Source of the DNA: Gemmatimonadota bacterium
Lineage (GTDB): Bacteria > Latescibacterota > UBA2968 > UBA8231
Direction: 5' to 3'
Assembly (NCBI GenBank): GCA_002724215.1
Contig: PBOD01000021.1
Span: forward strand, 53,354-86,817
DNA: 33,464 nt
The position numbers were made by a program, and so were the translations under genes. The stretch's first letter is position 1, and every line of letters starts with the position of its first letter. The notes beneath the pieces were generated by a model. That model searched no databases. It was not told where the DNA came from and saw only the letters and a program-made list of their open reading frames with translations. This document shows, piece by piece, positions 15,349-24,052 of this stretch.

Positions 15349-16337
15349 CTGCTGTTGGCCAAGCCCTGGAGCATCCCGCGCGCGTGGCCGACGCAGAAGG
15401 CGATGTACTCGCGGCCGACCGGCGTGTCGGTGGAGATGCCCATGATGTGGTCGTAGTCGATGGCGCCCTCGTAGCCGACCTCGTGCAGGGCGCGGACGAC
15501 CTGGTACATATCGAGGTCGCCGCGATCGGGGAAGACTTCCTCGTAGCCTTGATTGGCGGGGATAGTGCCGTGGACATTGCGGAAGTGGACGTGGACGATC
15601 TTGTGGCCGAAGCGGCGGATGCCCTCGAAGATGTCCTCGCCCGACTCGTAGCGGGTGCCGACGCAGAAGGTCATGCAATTGGCGGGTGAGTCGACTGCGC
15701 TGAACAGCCGGTCGAAGGCGTCGAAGTTGTAGAGAATCTGCGGCACGCCGTAAAGCGCGGGGACCGGCGGGTCGTTGCCGTGCATGGCGAGCTTGACGCC
15801 ATTGCTCTCGGCGACCGGCACGGTTTCGCCAAAGATGCGCAGGGTGCGCTCCCACAGCTCGTCGTGGGTGGGTGCCCCTTCCGGCGGGGGCTGGTCTTTG
15901 AGCGCGTCGATCAGGTCCATGCGCAGATGACTGGAGCCGTCGGGGTTGGTGACGCGCTCGTGGATGGGTTTGGGAAAGGTGCCCAGGCCACCGGCCTGGA
16001 AGCACTGGATGCCCATCACCGGAAAGCCGAATTCACCGCAGAGCTCGGCGTTGATTTGTGCGCTCTCCAATTCGTAGTCGGCGCCTTCTTGCCCCAGGAA
16101 GACTTTTTGGAAGTGGCTGTTGAGGGTGTTGGCGCGCTCGACTTTGAGGCCGGCTTTGTCGATGGCCTCGGCGACCTGGGTGAGGCCGTCGCGGTTGGCG
16201 CGGCCGCCGGCCTCGTTGTAGCCGGGGCAGATGTCCATGGTGATGTCGACGACGTCGACGCCGATTTGCTTGAGAAAGGCGAGGTCGCCGGGGCGGTCGA
16301 GCCAGTCGGGGCTGATGCGGGTGCCGATTTTCATCAT
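15345..16337 (-). CDS. Mannonate dehydratase-like TIM-barrel enzyme, copy 1
   Basis: The 330-aa protein follows the UxuA fold. LAMHGNDPP (His186) occupies the place of the UxuA LALHPDDPP signature. CMTFCVGTR carries Cys225, VHVHFRNVHG carries His251, DRGDLDMYQVVRAL matches the UxuA GDVDMYEVVKA block, and IDYDHIMG carries Asp296 and His297. UxuA removes water from D-mannonate to give 2-keto-3-deoxygluconate. Here Pro-Asp is replaced by Gly-Asn and the protein is shorter than E. coli UxuA (394 aa), so the substrate may be another sugar acid, or it may act as an isomerase. ATG 16337 has AAGGA about 10 nt upstream. It heads an operon with DUF4159, the membrane protein and the amidohydrolase. Confidence 0.82.
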   Translation of the reverse strand: MMKIGTRISPDWLDRPGDLAFLKQIGVDVVDITMDICPGYNEAGGRANRDGLTQVAEAIDKAGLKVERANTLNSHFQKVFLGQEGADYELESAQINAELCGEFGFPVMGIQCFQAGGLGTFPKPIHERVTNPDGSSHLRMDLIDALKDQPPPEGAPTHDELWERTLRIFGETVPVAESNGVKLAMHGNDPPVPALYGVPQILYNFDAFDRLFSAVDSPANCMTFCVGTRYESGEDIFEGIRRFGHKIVHVHFRNVHGTIPANQGYEEVFPDRGDLDMYQVVRALHEVGYEGAIDYDHIMGISTDTPVGREYIAFCVGHARGMLQGLANSR

Positions 16338-16487
16338 TTTGCGTGGTCCTTGGTCGCGCGGTGATGATCCCTAACGCCTGCGGTGCGGGGGCGGCCTGGG
16401 TAGGGTCGTCTGTCGCTAGGTCAAGTAAGGGTGTGGGAGGGGCCGAGTCAAGATTGGTTCGCCGACATGATGCCTGCGCCGGGGACC

Positions 16488-16502
16488 GGGCGATTGTCGC
16501 CC
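16488..16502 (-). terminator. Hairpin just after the histidine phosphatase gene
   Basis: GGGCGA and TCGCCC form a perfect 6-bp GC-rich stem with a 3-nt loop, beginning 3 nt past the TAA of the histidine phosphatase on the minus strand. No U run follows, so this would be a weak or U-less terminator, or an mRNA 3'-end stabiliser. Confidence 0.35.
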
Positions 16503-16505
16503 AGA

Positions 16506-17138
16506 TTATGCGATGTCGTCCAGCGCCCCGCCCTGCAGATGGCTGATGTCGCCCATCGTTTCGATGCGCCAGCCGTCGCCGGTGTTGCTGACGAGATTGT
16601 AGCCGGTATTGGGGATGGCGAAGTTCCGCGGGGCGTTGATCGCCAGCCCGAGGATGTGATTGAAGATTGCGGTCAGTACGCCGCCGTGGGTGACGACGGC
16701 GATTTGCTCGCCCCAGTGGCGCTGGCCGAGCCGGTCGAGCGCGGCGACGACCCGCGTGTGAAATTGGCGGGTGCTCTCGCCGCCGGGAATGACGTAGTCG
16801 GGGTCAGCGGTCAGGTGGGCGGTGTATTCCTCGGGGTATTTGTCCTGGACAGCCGACTTGTCGATGCCCTGGAAAATGCCATAGCCGCGCTCGCCCAGAT
16901 CCGGCTCGGCGACGATCTCCAGCCCGAGCGCCAGGGCGGTGGGTGCGGCGGTGGCGTGGGTGCGAGCCAGATCGCTGGCGTAGAGCGCGGTTATCGGCGA
17001 GTGGTGCCGCATGCGCTCGCCCATGCGCTCGGCCTGCGCCAGGCCCTCGTCGGTAAGCGGGCTGTCGAGCTGGCCCTGGTAGAGCCCGCGCGCGTTCCAT
17101 TCGGTCTCGCCATGGCGTATGAGGACCAGGTGCGTCAT
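16506..17138 (-). CDS. Histidine phosphatase family protein, copy 2
   Basis: The 210-aa enzyme has the classic start THLVLIRHGETEWN (Arg8-His9-Gly10), YASDLARTHATA for the second arginine, ERGYGIFQG with the acid residue, and VVTHGGVLTAIF with the second catalytic histidine. It resembles cobalamin-phosphatase and GpmB-type broad-specificity phosphatases more than copy 1 does. ATG 17138 overlaps the TGA of the upstream UxuA-like gene (ATGA), so the start is well supported and translation is probably coupled. This suggests a phosphorylated sugar or sugar-acid substrate in the same pathway, which is an inference. Confidence 0.9.
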   Translation of the reverse strand: MTHLVLIRHGETEWNARGLYQGQLDSPLTDEGLAQAERMGERMRHHSPITALYASDLARTHATAAPTALALGLEIVAEPDLGERGYGIFQGIDKSAVQDKYPEEYTAHLTADPDYVIPGGESTRQFHTRVVAALDRLGQRHWGEQIAVVTHGGVLTAIFNHILGLAINAPRNFAIPNTGYNLVSNTGDGWRIETMGDISHLQGGALDDIA

Positions 17139-18115
17139 GCGCCGAGCTTGTCGGCGACCTGGATCAGCGCCTGCATAAAGCCCACGCAATGCGCGCGGCC
17201 CCGGTGGCCCCAGGGCGAGTCGTCGACGATGTGCGGCACGTGGTCGGTGATCATAAAGCCGTCGAATCCGACCTCCTTGAGCGTTCGCACAACCTCGAAG
17301 GTATCGACCTGGCCGCAGTCGATAAAGGTCTCGTGGAAATCCTCGACCGGGCCGACCACGTCGCGGAAGTGGATGTAGATGATCTTGCCCTGGCCGCCGA
17401 AGTGCCGCACCGCGCGGATTACATTGTCGTGGCCGCCCATCTCCGACCAGCAGCCCATGCAGAAGTCAAGGCCGTGGTAGTGGCTGTCGAAGGTGTCCAT
17501 ATTGCGCTTGAAGTCATCGAAAGAGCTGCAGATCCGCGCGATACCGCCCAGAGTGGTGCCGGTGGGTGGGTCGTCGGGGTGCAGCGCCAAGCGCACGTCG
17601 GCTTTTTCGGCCACCGGCAGAATGCGCTCCAGGTACCAGCAGTAATTGTCCCACATCTCCTCGTGGGTGAAGACGCGGCCGTGGGTCAACTCTTCGGGGT
17701 CGTGTTCGGCCAGCGCGAAGCGGGTGCCGCGGGCACCGCCGCGCAACACCGCCGGCTCGGGTGTGCGCCAGACGCTGTTGGGGATCCAGTGGTAGCCGAG
17801 GATCGGGATGCCGGCCTTGCCCATATTGCGCACGGTGTTGATCATGTGCTGGAGCTGCTCTTGGCGGCCGTCCTGGCCCAGCATGATCTTGTCGTAGAAG
17901 GGGGTGGGCACGTTTTCCAGCGCCATCAGCCGCAGGTCGGCGGCGTCGGCGCGGGCTTTGTATGCGGCCAGGTCTTCGTACTCCCATTGCTTGTCGCCGG
18001 GCAGCCTGGGGGTGTTCATCAGGAAGTCATCGCACCCCATCTGCTTTATGAAAGTGAGTTTTTCGTCGGTCAGCTCATTGAACTGGCCTAGACCCACGCG
18101 CATCGGCAGGGACAT
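17135..18115 (-). CDS. Mannonate dehydratase-like TIM-barrel enzyme, copy 2
   Basis: The 326-aa protein keeps the UxuA hallmarks: RLALHPDDPP with His179, GLDFCMGCWSEMGG with Cys219, IIYIHFRDVVG with His249, CGQVDTFEVVRTLKEVG, and MITDHVPH with Asp291 and His292. The canonical HPDDPP supports metal-dependent dehydration of mannonate or a related aldonate. The length (E. coli UxuA has 394) shows it belongs to a shorter branch, so the substrate remains open. GGAGG lies 7 nt before the ATG. The histidine phosphatase is co-translated from its 3' end. It is only distantly similar to copy 1 upstream of DUF4159, which has lost the Pro-Asp of the signature. Confidence 0.86.
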   Translation of the reverse strand: MSLPMRVGLGQFNELTDEKLTFIKQMGCDDFLMNTPRLPGDKQWEYEDLAAYKARADAADLRLMALENVPTPFYDKIMLGQDGRQEQLQHMINTVRNMGKAGIPILGYHWIPNSVWRTPEPAVLRGGARGTRFALAEHDPEELTHGRVFTHEEMWDNYCWYLERILPVAEKADVRLALHPDDPPTGTTLGGIARICSSFDDFKRNMDTFDSHYHGLDFCMGCWSEMGGHDNVIRAVRHFGGQGKIIYIHFRDVVGPVEDFHETFIDCGQVDTFEVVRTLKEVGFDGFMITDHVPHIVDDSPWGHRGRAHCVGFMQALIQVADKLGA

Positions 18116-18172
18116 AGCTAGCCTCCAGATTCGGTTGTGGGCGGGAAAATCTGTCGAATCGGGTGTGCGGCG

Positions 18173-19099
18173 TCAAGCGCGTTTGCCGACCCCGGCGCCG
18201 GTGCGGACATGGACTTCGAGCCCGGCGGCCGAGTCGGTGACCAGGTCGTCGTCGAAGGCGACGGTTCCCGGCGCGAAGAGCAGGACGATGGTCGAGCCGC
18301 CGAACTGGAAATAGCCCTTTTCTCCACCGCGGGCACAGGGGCCGGGCGCGTAGGTTTGGACGATGCTGGCGACGTTGAGGGCCCCTACTTCGACGCAGGC
18401 GATTTTGCCGAAATGCGGGGTATCGAGCTGGCAGATGGCGCGGTGGTTGCGGTGGAAGATATCCGGTACCCGCTCGAGCGCCAGCGGGTTGACCGAGTGG
18501 TAGCCGCCGGCGACCATCGCCGCCGGGGTGGCCTGGCCATCGGCGGGGAAGTGGAAGCGGTGGTAGTCGTAGGGCGCCAGCCGCACGACGAGGGCCGCGC
18601 CGCCGCGATAGGGCGCGGGATCGACGATTTCGCCCAGGAGCGAATCGACGGTGAAGGCGCAGCTCTTGACCGGCAGGCGGTCCACCGGGTCGAGCCTGGG
18701 GTAGACCAGGACCTTGCCGTCGGCCGGACTGCAGAGACGGGTCGGATCGGGGTCGCAGGGGCGGGCTTGGGGCTTGAGGCGGCGGATGAAGAAGTCGTTG
18801 AAATTGCGGTAGTGGTCGAGCGGGAGCTCGAGTTCTTCGAGGTCGATGCGATAGCGCTCGGCAAAGGGGCGGATCTGACGGCGGGTCCAGGCCGATTGCT
18901 GCCAGCGACCGACGAGGCGTGAGCAGAAAGGACGGTTGAGGAAGGTGCGGAAGAACAGGCGGCCGGTGGCGGTGGCGTAGAGCCAGTGGAGCAGGGATTG
19001 GGCCGGTACGCATTCTGGGACGATGTCGCCGGTTTGGCGGTCGCGGTAGCGGACCTGGGTGTGGGATGAGGCGGCGATGGTGGCTTCGGGGGTGGGCAT
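18173..19099 (-). CDS. psd: Phosphatidylserine decarboxylase proenzyme
   Basis: The 308-aa proenzyme makes phosphatidylethanolamine in the inner membrane. Supporting motifs are NFNDFFIRRLKP near residue 100, CSPADGKVLVYP at 123-134, APYDYHRFHFPADG with His180, and the self-cleavage site GYFQFGGST (residues 262-270), where Ser269 becomes the pyruvoyl group of the alpha chain. The GGST form, rather than the LGST of E. coli Psd, is typical of the longer phosphatidylserine-decarboxylase branch related to plant and fungal PSD2/3. Start at ATG 19099 has no clear ribosome site, but the conserved region begins shortly after. It is divergent from hemF and 57 nt ahead of the UxuA-like gene. Confidence 0.94.
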   Translation of the reverse strand: MPTPEATIAASSHTQVRYRDRQTGDIVPECVPAQSLLHWLYATATGRLFFRTFLNRPFCSRLVGRWQQSAWTRRQIRPFAERYRIDLEELELPLDHYRNFNDFFIRRLKPQARPCDPDPTRLCSPADGKVLVYPRLDPVDRLPVKSCAFTVDSLLGEIVDPAPYRGGAALVVRLAPYDYHRFHFPADGQATPAAMVAGGYHSVNPLALERVPDIFHRNHRAICQLDTPHFGKIACVEVGALNVASIVQTYAPGPCARGGEKGYFQFGGSTIVLLFAPGTVAFDDDLVTDSAAGLEVHVRTGAGVGKRA

Positions 19100-19101
19100 G
19101 A

Positions 19102-20118
<1,017 letters not shown>

Positions 20119-20178
20119 GGATAGGCGAGTATCTCAAACAGAGCGTGCTCGGACCCGAGGATGAACCGGCCTGCCGTC

Positions 20179-21081
20179 CTATACGCATTCCACCCACAGC
20201 TCGAACGATGCTTCTAGCCCTTGCCCCGGTTCGAGCACGGCGATGCCGCTGGTCTGGTCGCCGTGCGCGTAGAGGTTGACGCCGTCGTTGGCGTTGGTGA
20301 CCGGCTCGATGGCGAAGTAGGGCTTGCCCGGGGGATTGTAGAGGATCAAGTGTGTACAGGCCGCGGAGCAGGCGAAGCGCAGGCGGATGCCGCTTGCGGG
20401 CCAGGCGATGTGGCCGCCACCGTCGTAGCCGTGGAAGCAGGTGTCGAGGAAATTGTCGGGGGCGAGCGGCTTTGCGACGCGAAAATCCTGGTGATCGGCC
20501 AGCGGCTCGGCGGGGCCGGAGGGGATGCGGTTACCATAGCCGTCGGGATAGGCGGCCCCGACCTGGAATTCGAGATGGACGGCTGTGTCGGCGGTGGTGG
20601 GCGCGCGGTTGAAGAAGGGATGCCAGCCGCAGCCGGCGGGCATCGGTCGGTCGGCGCGATTTTCGAGGACCAGACTTTGGCGCAGGGCGGGGCCGTCCAG
20701 CTCGTACTCGGCGCGGACGGCAAAGGCCCAGGGCCAGTTGACGTTTTCGCAGTCGACCGAATCGAACGTGCAAACGAGGCGCTGATCGCTTTGTGATGCG
20801 ATGGTCCAGGGCCTATTGCGCACGTCGCCGTGGATCGCGTGGTTTGCGGCGTTTTGCAGTTCGTAGCGCTGGCCGGCGAAGGTGAAAGCGCCGTCGGCGA
20901 TGCGGTTGGAGTAGGGTACCATCAGGAAGCTGGCGGCGGCCAGGTCACAAGACGGATCCTCGACGTCGGGCATCAGCGATAGCCAGGCGCCCTCGCGCCA
21001 GACCTGGAACGAATGCAGGCTAGTGCCCTGGTCGGGGTCGATGACGGTGCGCAAGTGATCGTTGGCGAGTGCGATGGGCAT
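20179..21081 (-). CDS. Aldose 1-epimerase (mutarotase) family protein
   Basis: The 300-aa beta-sandwich enzyme interconverts alpha and beta anomers of free sugars. Visible catalytic residues are His84 in AIHGDVRNRPW, His154 in CGWHPFFN and Glu259 in FAIEPVTNANDGVN, all in the usual family order, with Arg60 in PYSNRI near the substrate site. Length fits GalM-like proteins (about 300-340). ATG 21081 lies 18 nt after the NUDIX gene. It closes the five-gene unit that begins with glutathione peroxidase and includes a sulfatase, so it may act on sugars released after desulfation. Confidence 0.92.
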   Translation of the reverse strand: MPIALANDHLRTVIDPDQGTSLHSFQVWREGAWLSLMPDVEDPSCDLAAASFLMVPYSNRIADGAFTFAGQRYELQNAANHAIHGDVRNRPWTIASQSDQRLVCTFDSVDCENVNWPWAFAVRAEYELDGPALRQSLVLENRADRPMPAGCGWHPFFNRAPTTADTAVHLEFQVGAAYPDGYGNRIPSGPAEPLADHQDFRVAKPLAPDNFLDTCFHGYDGGGHIAWPASGIRLRFACSAACTHLILYNPPGKPYFAIEPVTNANDGVNLYAHGDQTSGIAVLEPGQGLEASFELWVECV

Positions 21082-21099
21082 CGGTGGATTTTCTCGCGT

Positions 21100-21642
21100 T
21101 CAATCGTTGGTTTCGATTCGGTCCGCGTCTGCTTCGGTCGCTGCGAAGAGGGTTTTGATGTCCTCCAGGGTCATCGCGCCCGCGGCCAACTGGCGGCGGA
21201 GGTCGCCCAGGTCCTCGGCTCCGGCGAAGGGCCAGGGCGCGAGCTGCCGGCAGGCCAGGCCGCGGGTGCCACTCAGCGTATCGGCAATGCGCCGGCGGTC
21301 GAGGTGGATGAAGGGCTCGGGCAAGTTTTCGGGCGGGAAGAAGCCGGCGTCGAGCGTCTCGTCGCCCTCGCGCGCCAACTCGCCGCCGACCGGTCGGGCG
21401 CGAAAGAGCAGATCGTGGTCGCCGCCCCGGCACCAATCCGGGTGCGAATAGACGCCGACCAGATGTTGTAGTTCGATCTCCAGCCCCGTCTCTTCGCGCG
21501 CTTCGCGCACCGCGGCTTCGGCGGCTGATTCGCCGTCGTCGACCCCGCCGCCGGGCAGGGCCCAGACCTGAAAATCGCGTCGCTTGATCAGCAAGACCTC
21601 GCCGTCTGCGACGATGGCGATTTGCACGCCCAGGGTCGGCAC
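21100..21642 (-). CDS. NUDIX hydrolase
   Basis: The 180-aa protein carries a full NUDIX box. Gly32, Glu38, Arg46-Glu47, Glu50-Glu51 and Gly53 fit GX5EX7REUXEEXGU, preceded by FQVWALPGGGVDDGES. NUDIX enzymes hydrolyse nucleoside diphosphates linked to another group, such as ADP-ribose, NDP-sugars or oxidised nucleotides. The start is a GTG at 21642, 2 nt after the cupin stop. The C-terminal 60 residues continue past the usual NUDIX core with an acidic helix. In this operon an NDP-sugar substrate is plausible but not shown. Confidence 0.93.
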   Translation of the reverse strand: MPTLGVQIAIVADGEVLLIKRRDFQVWALPGGGVDDGESAAEAAVREAREETGLEIELQHLVGVYSHPDWCRGGDHDLLFRARPVGGELAREGDETLDAGFFPPENLPEPFIHLDRRRIADTLSGTRGLACRQLAPWPFAGAEDLGDLRRQLAAGAMTLEDIKTLFAATEADADRIETND

Positions 21643-21644
21643 GG

Positions 21645-22004
21645 TCAGCGCAGCCCGATGACCAGGACGCGCAGCTCCTCGTCGCCATCATTGGCCAGCC
21701 CGTGCGAGCCGCCCGGATAGACGGCGGTGATATCGCCGGGTCCGACCGCGATTTCTTCGCCGTCGAGAGTCATTGTACCCCGGCCCGAGAGGATATAGTA
21801 GTACTCCTCGTCGGCGTGGGCGTGGACGCCGATCGACACGCCCGGGGCCAGCACGTCGTCGTGCATAAAGCGCAATTGGCGGCCCTCCAATTGACCGGGG
21901 GCGAGGACCTCGGTCCAGTCGAGCGCGCCCGCGCCGTCGTGGCAGTTGGGCAGCGGCTGGCGGCGCATGGCGGGGCGTTTGACGATCAGGGTGGTGTCGC
22001 TCAA
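21645..22004 (-). CDS. Cupin-domain protein, copy 1
   Basis: The 119-aa single-domain cupin has complete metal-binding motifs: His61, His63 and Glu67 in GVHAHADEEYYY, and His101 in VYPGGSHGLAN. It could be a small dioxygenase, an isomerase or a sugar-binding protein. The start is a TTG whose last two bases overlap the TGA of the sulfatase gene (TTGA), suggesting coupled translation; an in-frame ATG at 21968 would remove 12 residues. The NUDIX gene begins 2 nt after its stop. Confidence 0.88.
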   Translation of the reverse strand: MSDTTLIVKRPAMRRQPLPNCHDGAGALDWTEVLAPGQLEGRQLRFMHDDVLAPGVSIGVHAHADEEYYYILSGRGTMTLDGEEIAVGPGDITAVYPGGSHGLANDGDEELRVLVIGLR

Positions 22005-23407
22005 GCGGGGCTCCCGTCGGGGTTGGGCTGCGGTATTTTGGCCTCGACTTTTTCGCGCCAGGCTTTGAGTTGGGCGTGCAGGCGGTCGCGGGTCTGCGGG
22101 TCATCTGCCGCCAAGTCGCGGTCCTCGCCGATATCGTCGCGCAGATTGTAGAGCTCCAACCGTCCGTCCTCGAAAAACTCGATCAGCTTGTAATCGCCTT
22201 TCCGCACCGACGAGCCGGGCGTGCCGCCCTGGTTGCCGTAGTGGGGGTAGTGCCAGAAGATCGCCCCGCGGTCGAGCGCCTCGCCGCGCAAAAGCGGCGC
22301 GATATTCTCGCCGTCGCAGTGCTGCGCTGGCAGCGGGTCGAGGCCGGCGAGGTCGAGCAGGGTCGGGTAGAAGTCGGGGCTGGTCACCGGCGCGTCGCAG
22401 GTGTCGCCCGCTGCGATGTGGCCTGGCCAGCGCACCAAAAGCGGCTCGCGGGTGCCGCCCTCGTACATCCAGCCCTTGCCTTCGGCCAGCGGCGCGTTGC
22501 AGGTCGGTGAGCCTTCGGAGGTGGCCAGGCCGCCATTGTCGGAGGTGAAGAATACGGCGGTGTCGTCGGCCAACCCGAGCTCGTCGAGCAGGTCGAAGAG
22601 GCGCCCGAGGTTTTCATCGAGGCTCTCGATCATCGCCGCGTAGACCGGGTCGGACTGCACCAGGCGCCGCCGTACGCGCTGGTCTTTCTTGTGCTCGCAG
22701 GGATAGTGCTCGCCCTCGGCGAAGGCTTGCAACGGGTCGAGGCCCAGATCTTTGGCTTTGGCCTCGTATTTGGCGATTTTTTCTGGTTTGGCCTGGATCG
22801 GGGTATGGACGGTGTAGTACCAGAGATTTAGAAAGAACGGGCGCTCGTCGCGGTCGCGAATCAGGTCAAGCGCTCCGTCGGTCAGATAGTCGGTCAGATA
22901 GGTGCCCGCGGGCACGTCGGCGTCCGCTAAGGGCGGGACGGTCCAGGGGCTGAAGTAGCCGCCGCGGCCGGGCGAGCCCTGGTGCGCGCCGCCGATGTTG
23001 ATCTCGAATCCGTGGTCCTCGGGCAGGTGTCCCGCGCCGCCCAGATGCCACTTGCCGACGTGCCAGGTCTGGTAGCCACCCTCGTTGAGCGCCCGCGCCA
23101 GCGAGTGTTCTTGCTGCGGCAGATGCTTGAGATAGGGCACGTCGATGACCCGGCCGCGGGCCGGGTGCAGGTGCCCGTGCGCGTCGATCCAGTCGGTGAT
23201 GCCGACCGTGGCTGGGTACTTGCCGGTGAGGATACTGGCGCGGGTCGGAGAACAGACCGGGCAGGCGGCGTAGGCGTCGCTAAAGCGCATGCCCTCTGCG
23301 GCCAGCCGGTCGATATTGGGCGTCTCGTAAAAGGAGCTGCCGTAGCAGACCAGATCCCTCCAACCCATATCGTCGATGAGAATAAAGACGATATTGGGTC
23401 GCGTCAC
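22001..23407 (-). CDS. Type I sulfatase (formylglycine-dependent), no signal peptide
   Basis: The 468-aa enzyme hydrolyses sulfate esters. It opens with TRPNIVFILIDDMGW, giving the Asp pair that binds calcium. It carries the activation motif Cys52-Ser-Pro-Thr-Arg56, in which the Cys is oxidised to formylglycine by a sulfatase-modifying enzyme, then HVGKWHLGG, and FFTSDNGG for the remaining metal ligands. Length matches S1-family carbohydrate sulfatases. The start is a GTG overlapping the TGA of the glutathione peroxidase gene (GTGA). This leaves no room for a signal peptide, so the enzyme appears cytosolic, unlike most polysaccharide sulfatases. It may act on imported sulfated mono- or oligosaccharides. 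No FGE gene is in the window. Confidence 0.95.
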   Translation of the reverse strand: MTRPNIVFILIDDMGWRDLVCYGSSFYETPNIDRLAAEGMRFSDAYAACPVCSPTRASILTGKYPATVGITDWIDAHGHLHPARGRVIDVPYLKHLPQQEHSLARALNEGGYQTWHVGKWHLGGAGHLPEDHGFEINIGGAHQGSPGRGGYFSPWTVPPLADADVPAGTYLTDYLTDGALDLIRDRDERPFFLNLWYYTVHTPIQAKPEKIAKYEAKAKDLGLDPLQAFAEGEHYPCEHKKDQRVRRRLVQSDPVYAAMIESLDENLGRLFDLLDELGLADDTAVFFTSDNGGLATSEGSPTCNAPLAEGKGWMYEGGTREPLLVRWPGHIAAGDTCDAPVTSPDFYPTLLDLAGLDPLPAQHCDGENIAPLLRGEALDRGAIFWHYPHYGNQGGTPGSSVRKGDYKLIEFFEDGRLELYNLRDDIGEDRDLAADDPQTRDRLHAQLKAWREKVEAKIPQPNPDGSPA

Positions 23408-23880
23408 GACAGGGCGTCTTCTATCGCGGCAATGAGTGCGGGATCGTCGGGCGCGGTTCTGGGCTCGAAGCGAGCTAGCGGCGTGCCGTCCCTGGCGACG
23501 AGGAACTTCTCGAAGTTCCAGGTGATTTCGCCCGGAAATGCCGCCGCCTCGCCGCTGAGCGCGGTGTAGAGCGGGTGGCGACCGTCGCCGTTGACCTCGA
23601 TTTTGGCGAACAACGGAAAGCTGACCTCGTAGCGGGTCTGGCAGAAGTCGAGGATTTGCTCTTCGGTGCCCGGCTCCTGGCCCCCGAACTGGTTGCAGGG
23701 GAAGCCGAGCACGCAGAGTTCGGAGTATTTGCGGTGCAGTTCCTCCAGGCCGCTGTATTGCGGGGTCAGGCCGCATTCGCTGGCGACGTTGACAACGAGG
23801 AGGACCTTGCCGGCGAAATCGCCGATGGAGGCGTCAGCGCCGGCAATGGTTTTGATAGCGATGGCGTGGATGGCGCTCAT
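23404..23880 (-). CDS. Glutathione peroxidase family protein (probably thioredoxin-dependent)
   Basis: The 158-aa protein reduces hydroperoxides. The active site is visible: peroxidatic Cys36 in NVASECGLTPQY, Gln68 in FPCNQFGGQEPG, and Trp121-Asn122 in WNFEKFLV. Cys80 in ILDFCQTRYEVSFPLF occupies the resolving-cysteine position of two-cysteine, thioredoxin-dependent members, so despite the name glutathione is probably not the reductant. ATG 23880 is chosen over an upstream in-frame start because conserved sequence begins there. It leads the operon with the sulfatase, whose GTG overlaps its stop. Confidence 0.94.
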   Translation of the reverse strand: MSAIHAIAIKTIAGADASIGDFAGKVLLVVNVASECGLTPQYSGLEELHRKYSELCVLGFPCNQFGGQEPGTEEQILDFCQTRYEVSFPLFAKIEVNGDGRHPLYTALSGEAAAFPGEITWNFEKFLVARDGTPLARFEPRTAPDDPALIAAIEDALS

Positions 23881-24014
23881 GGGCTCTGCTTTCGGTATGG
23901 TAGTAGGTGATAGTCGCTCAGTTCGCAATGATAATGTAGTATTTATGCGGGGTTTGCTCTACTGCAGCGCGGGCGAGTGTTGGACCGACCTTTCGCGCAG
24001 CCCGGCTCGTTGCC

Positions 24015-24020
24015 TATCTT
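24015..24020 (+). promoter_or_regulatory. Possible -10 element of the cinA-like gene
   Basis: TATCTT followed by AAT lies 32 nt before the ATG at 24053, in the 172-nt divergent spacer between the glutathione peroxidase gene and this gene. No good -35 hexamer at the right distance is visible (TTTCGC at 18 nt is poor), so this is tentative. Confidence 0.25.
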
Positions 24021-24052
24021 AATCGGACACAATTAGGGAATAGAGAGCAGAT

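Noticed and set aside
17189-18091. Long + strand frame opposite the second UxuA-like gene
   Set aside because: UxuA motifs establish the minus strand gene; the opposite translation is Val/Ala/Gly-rich noise.
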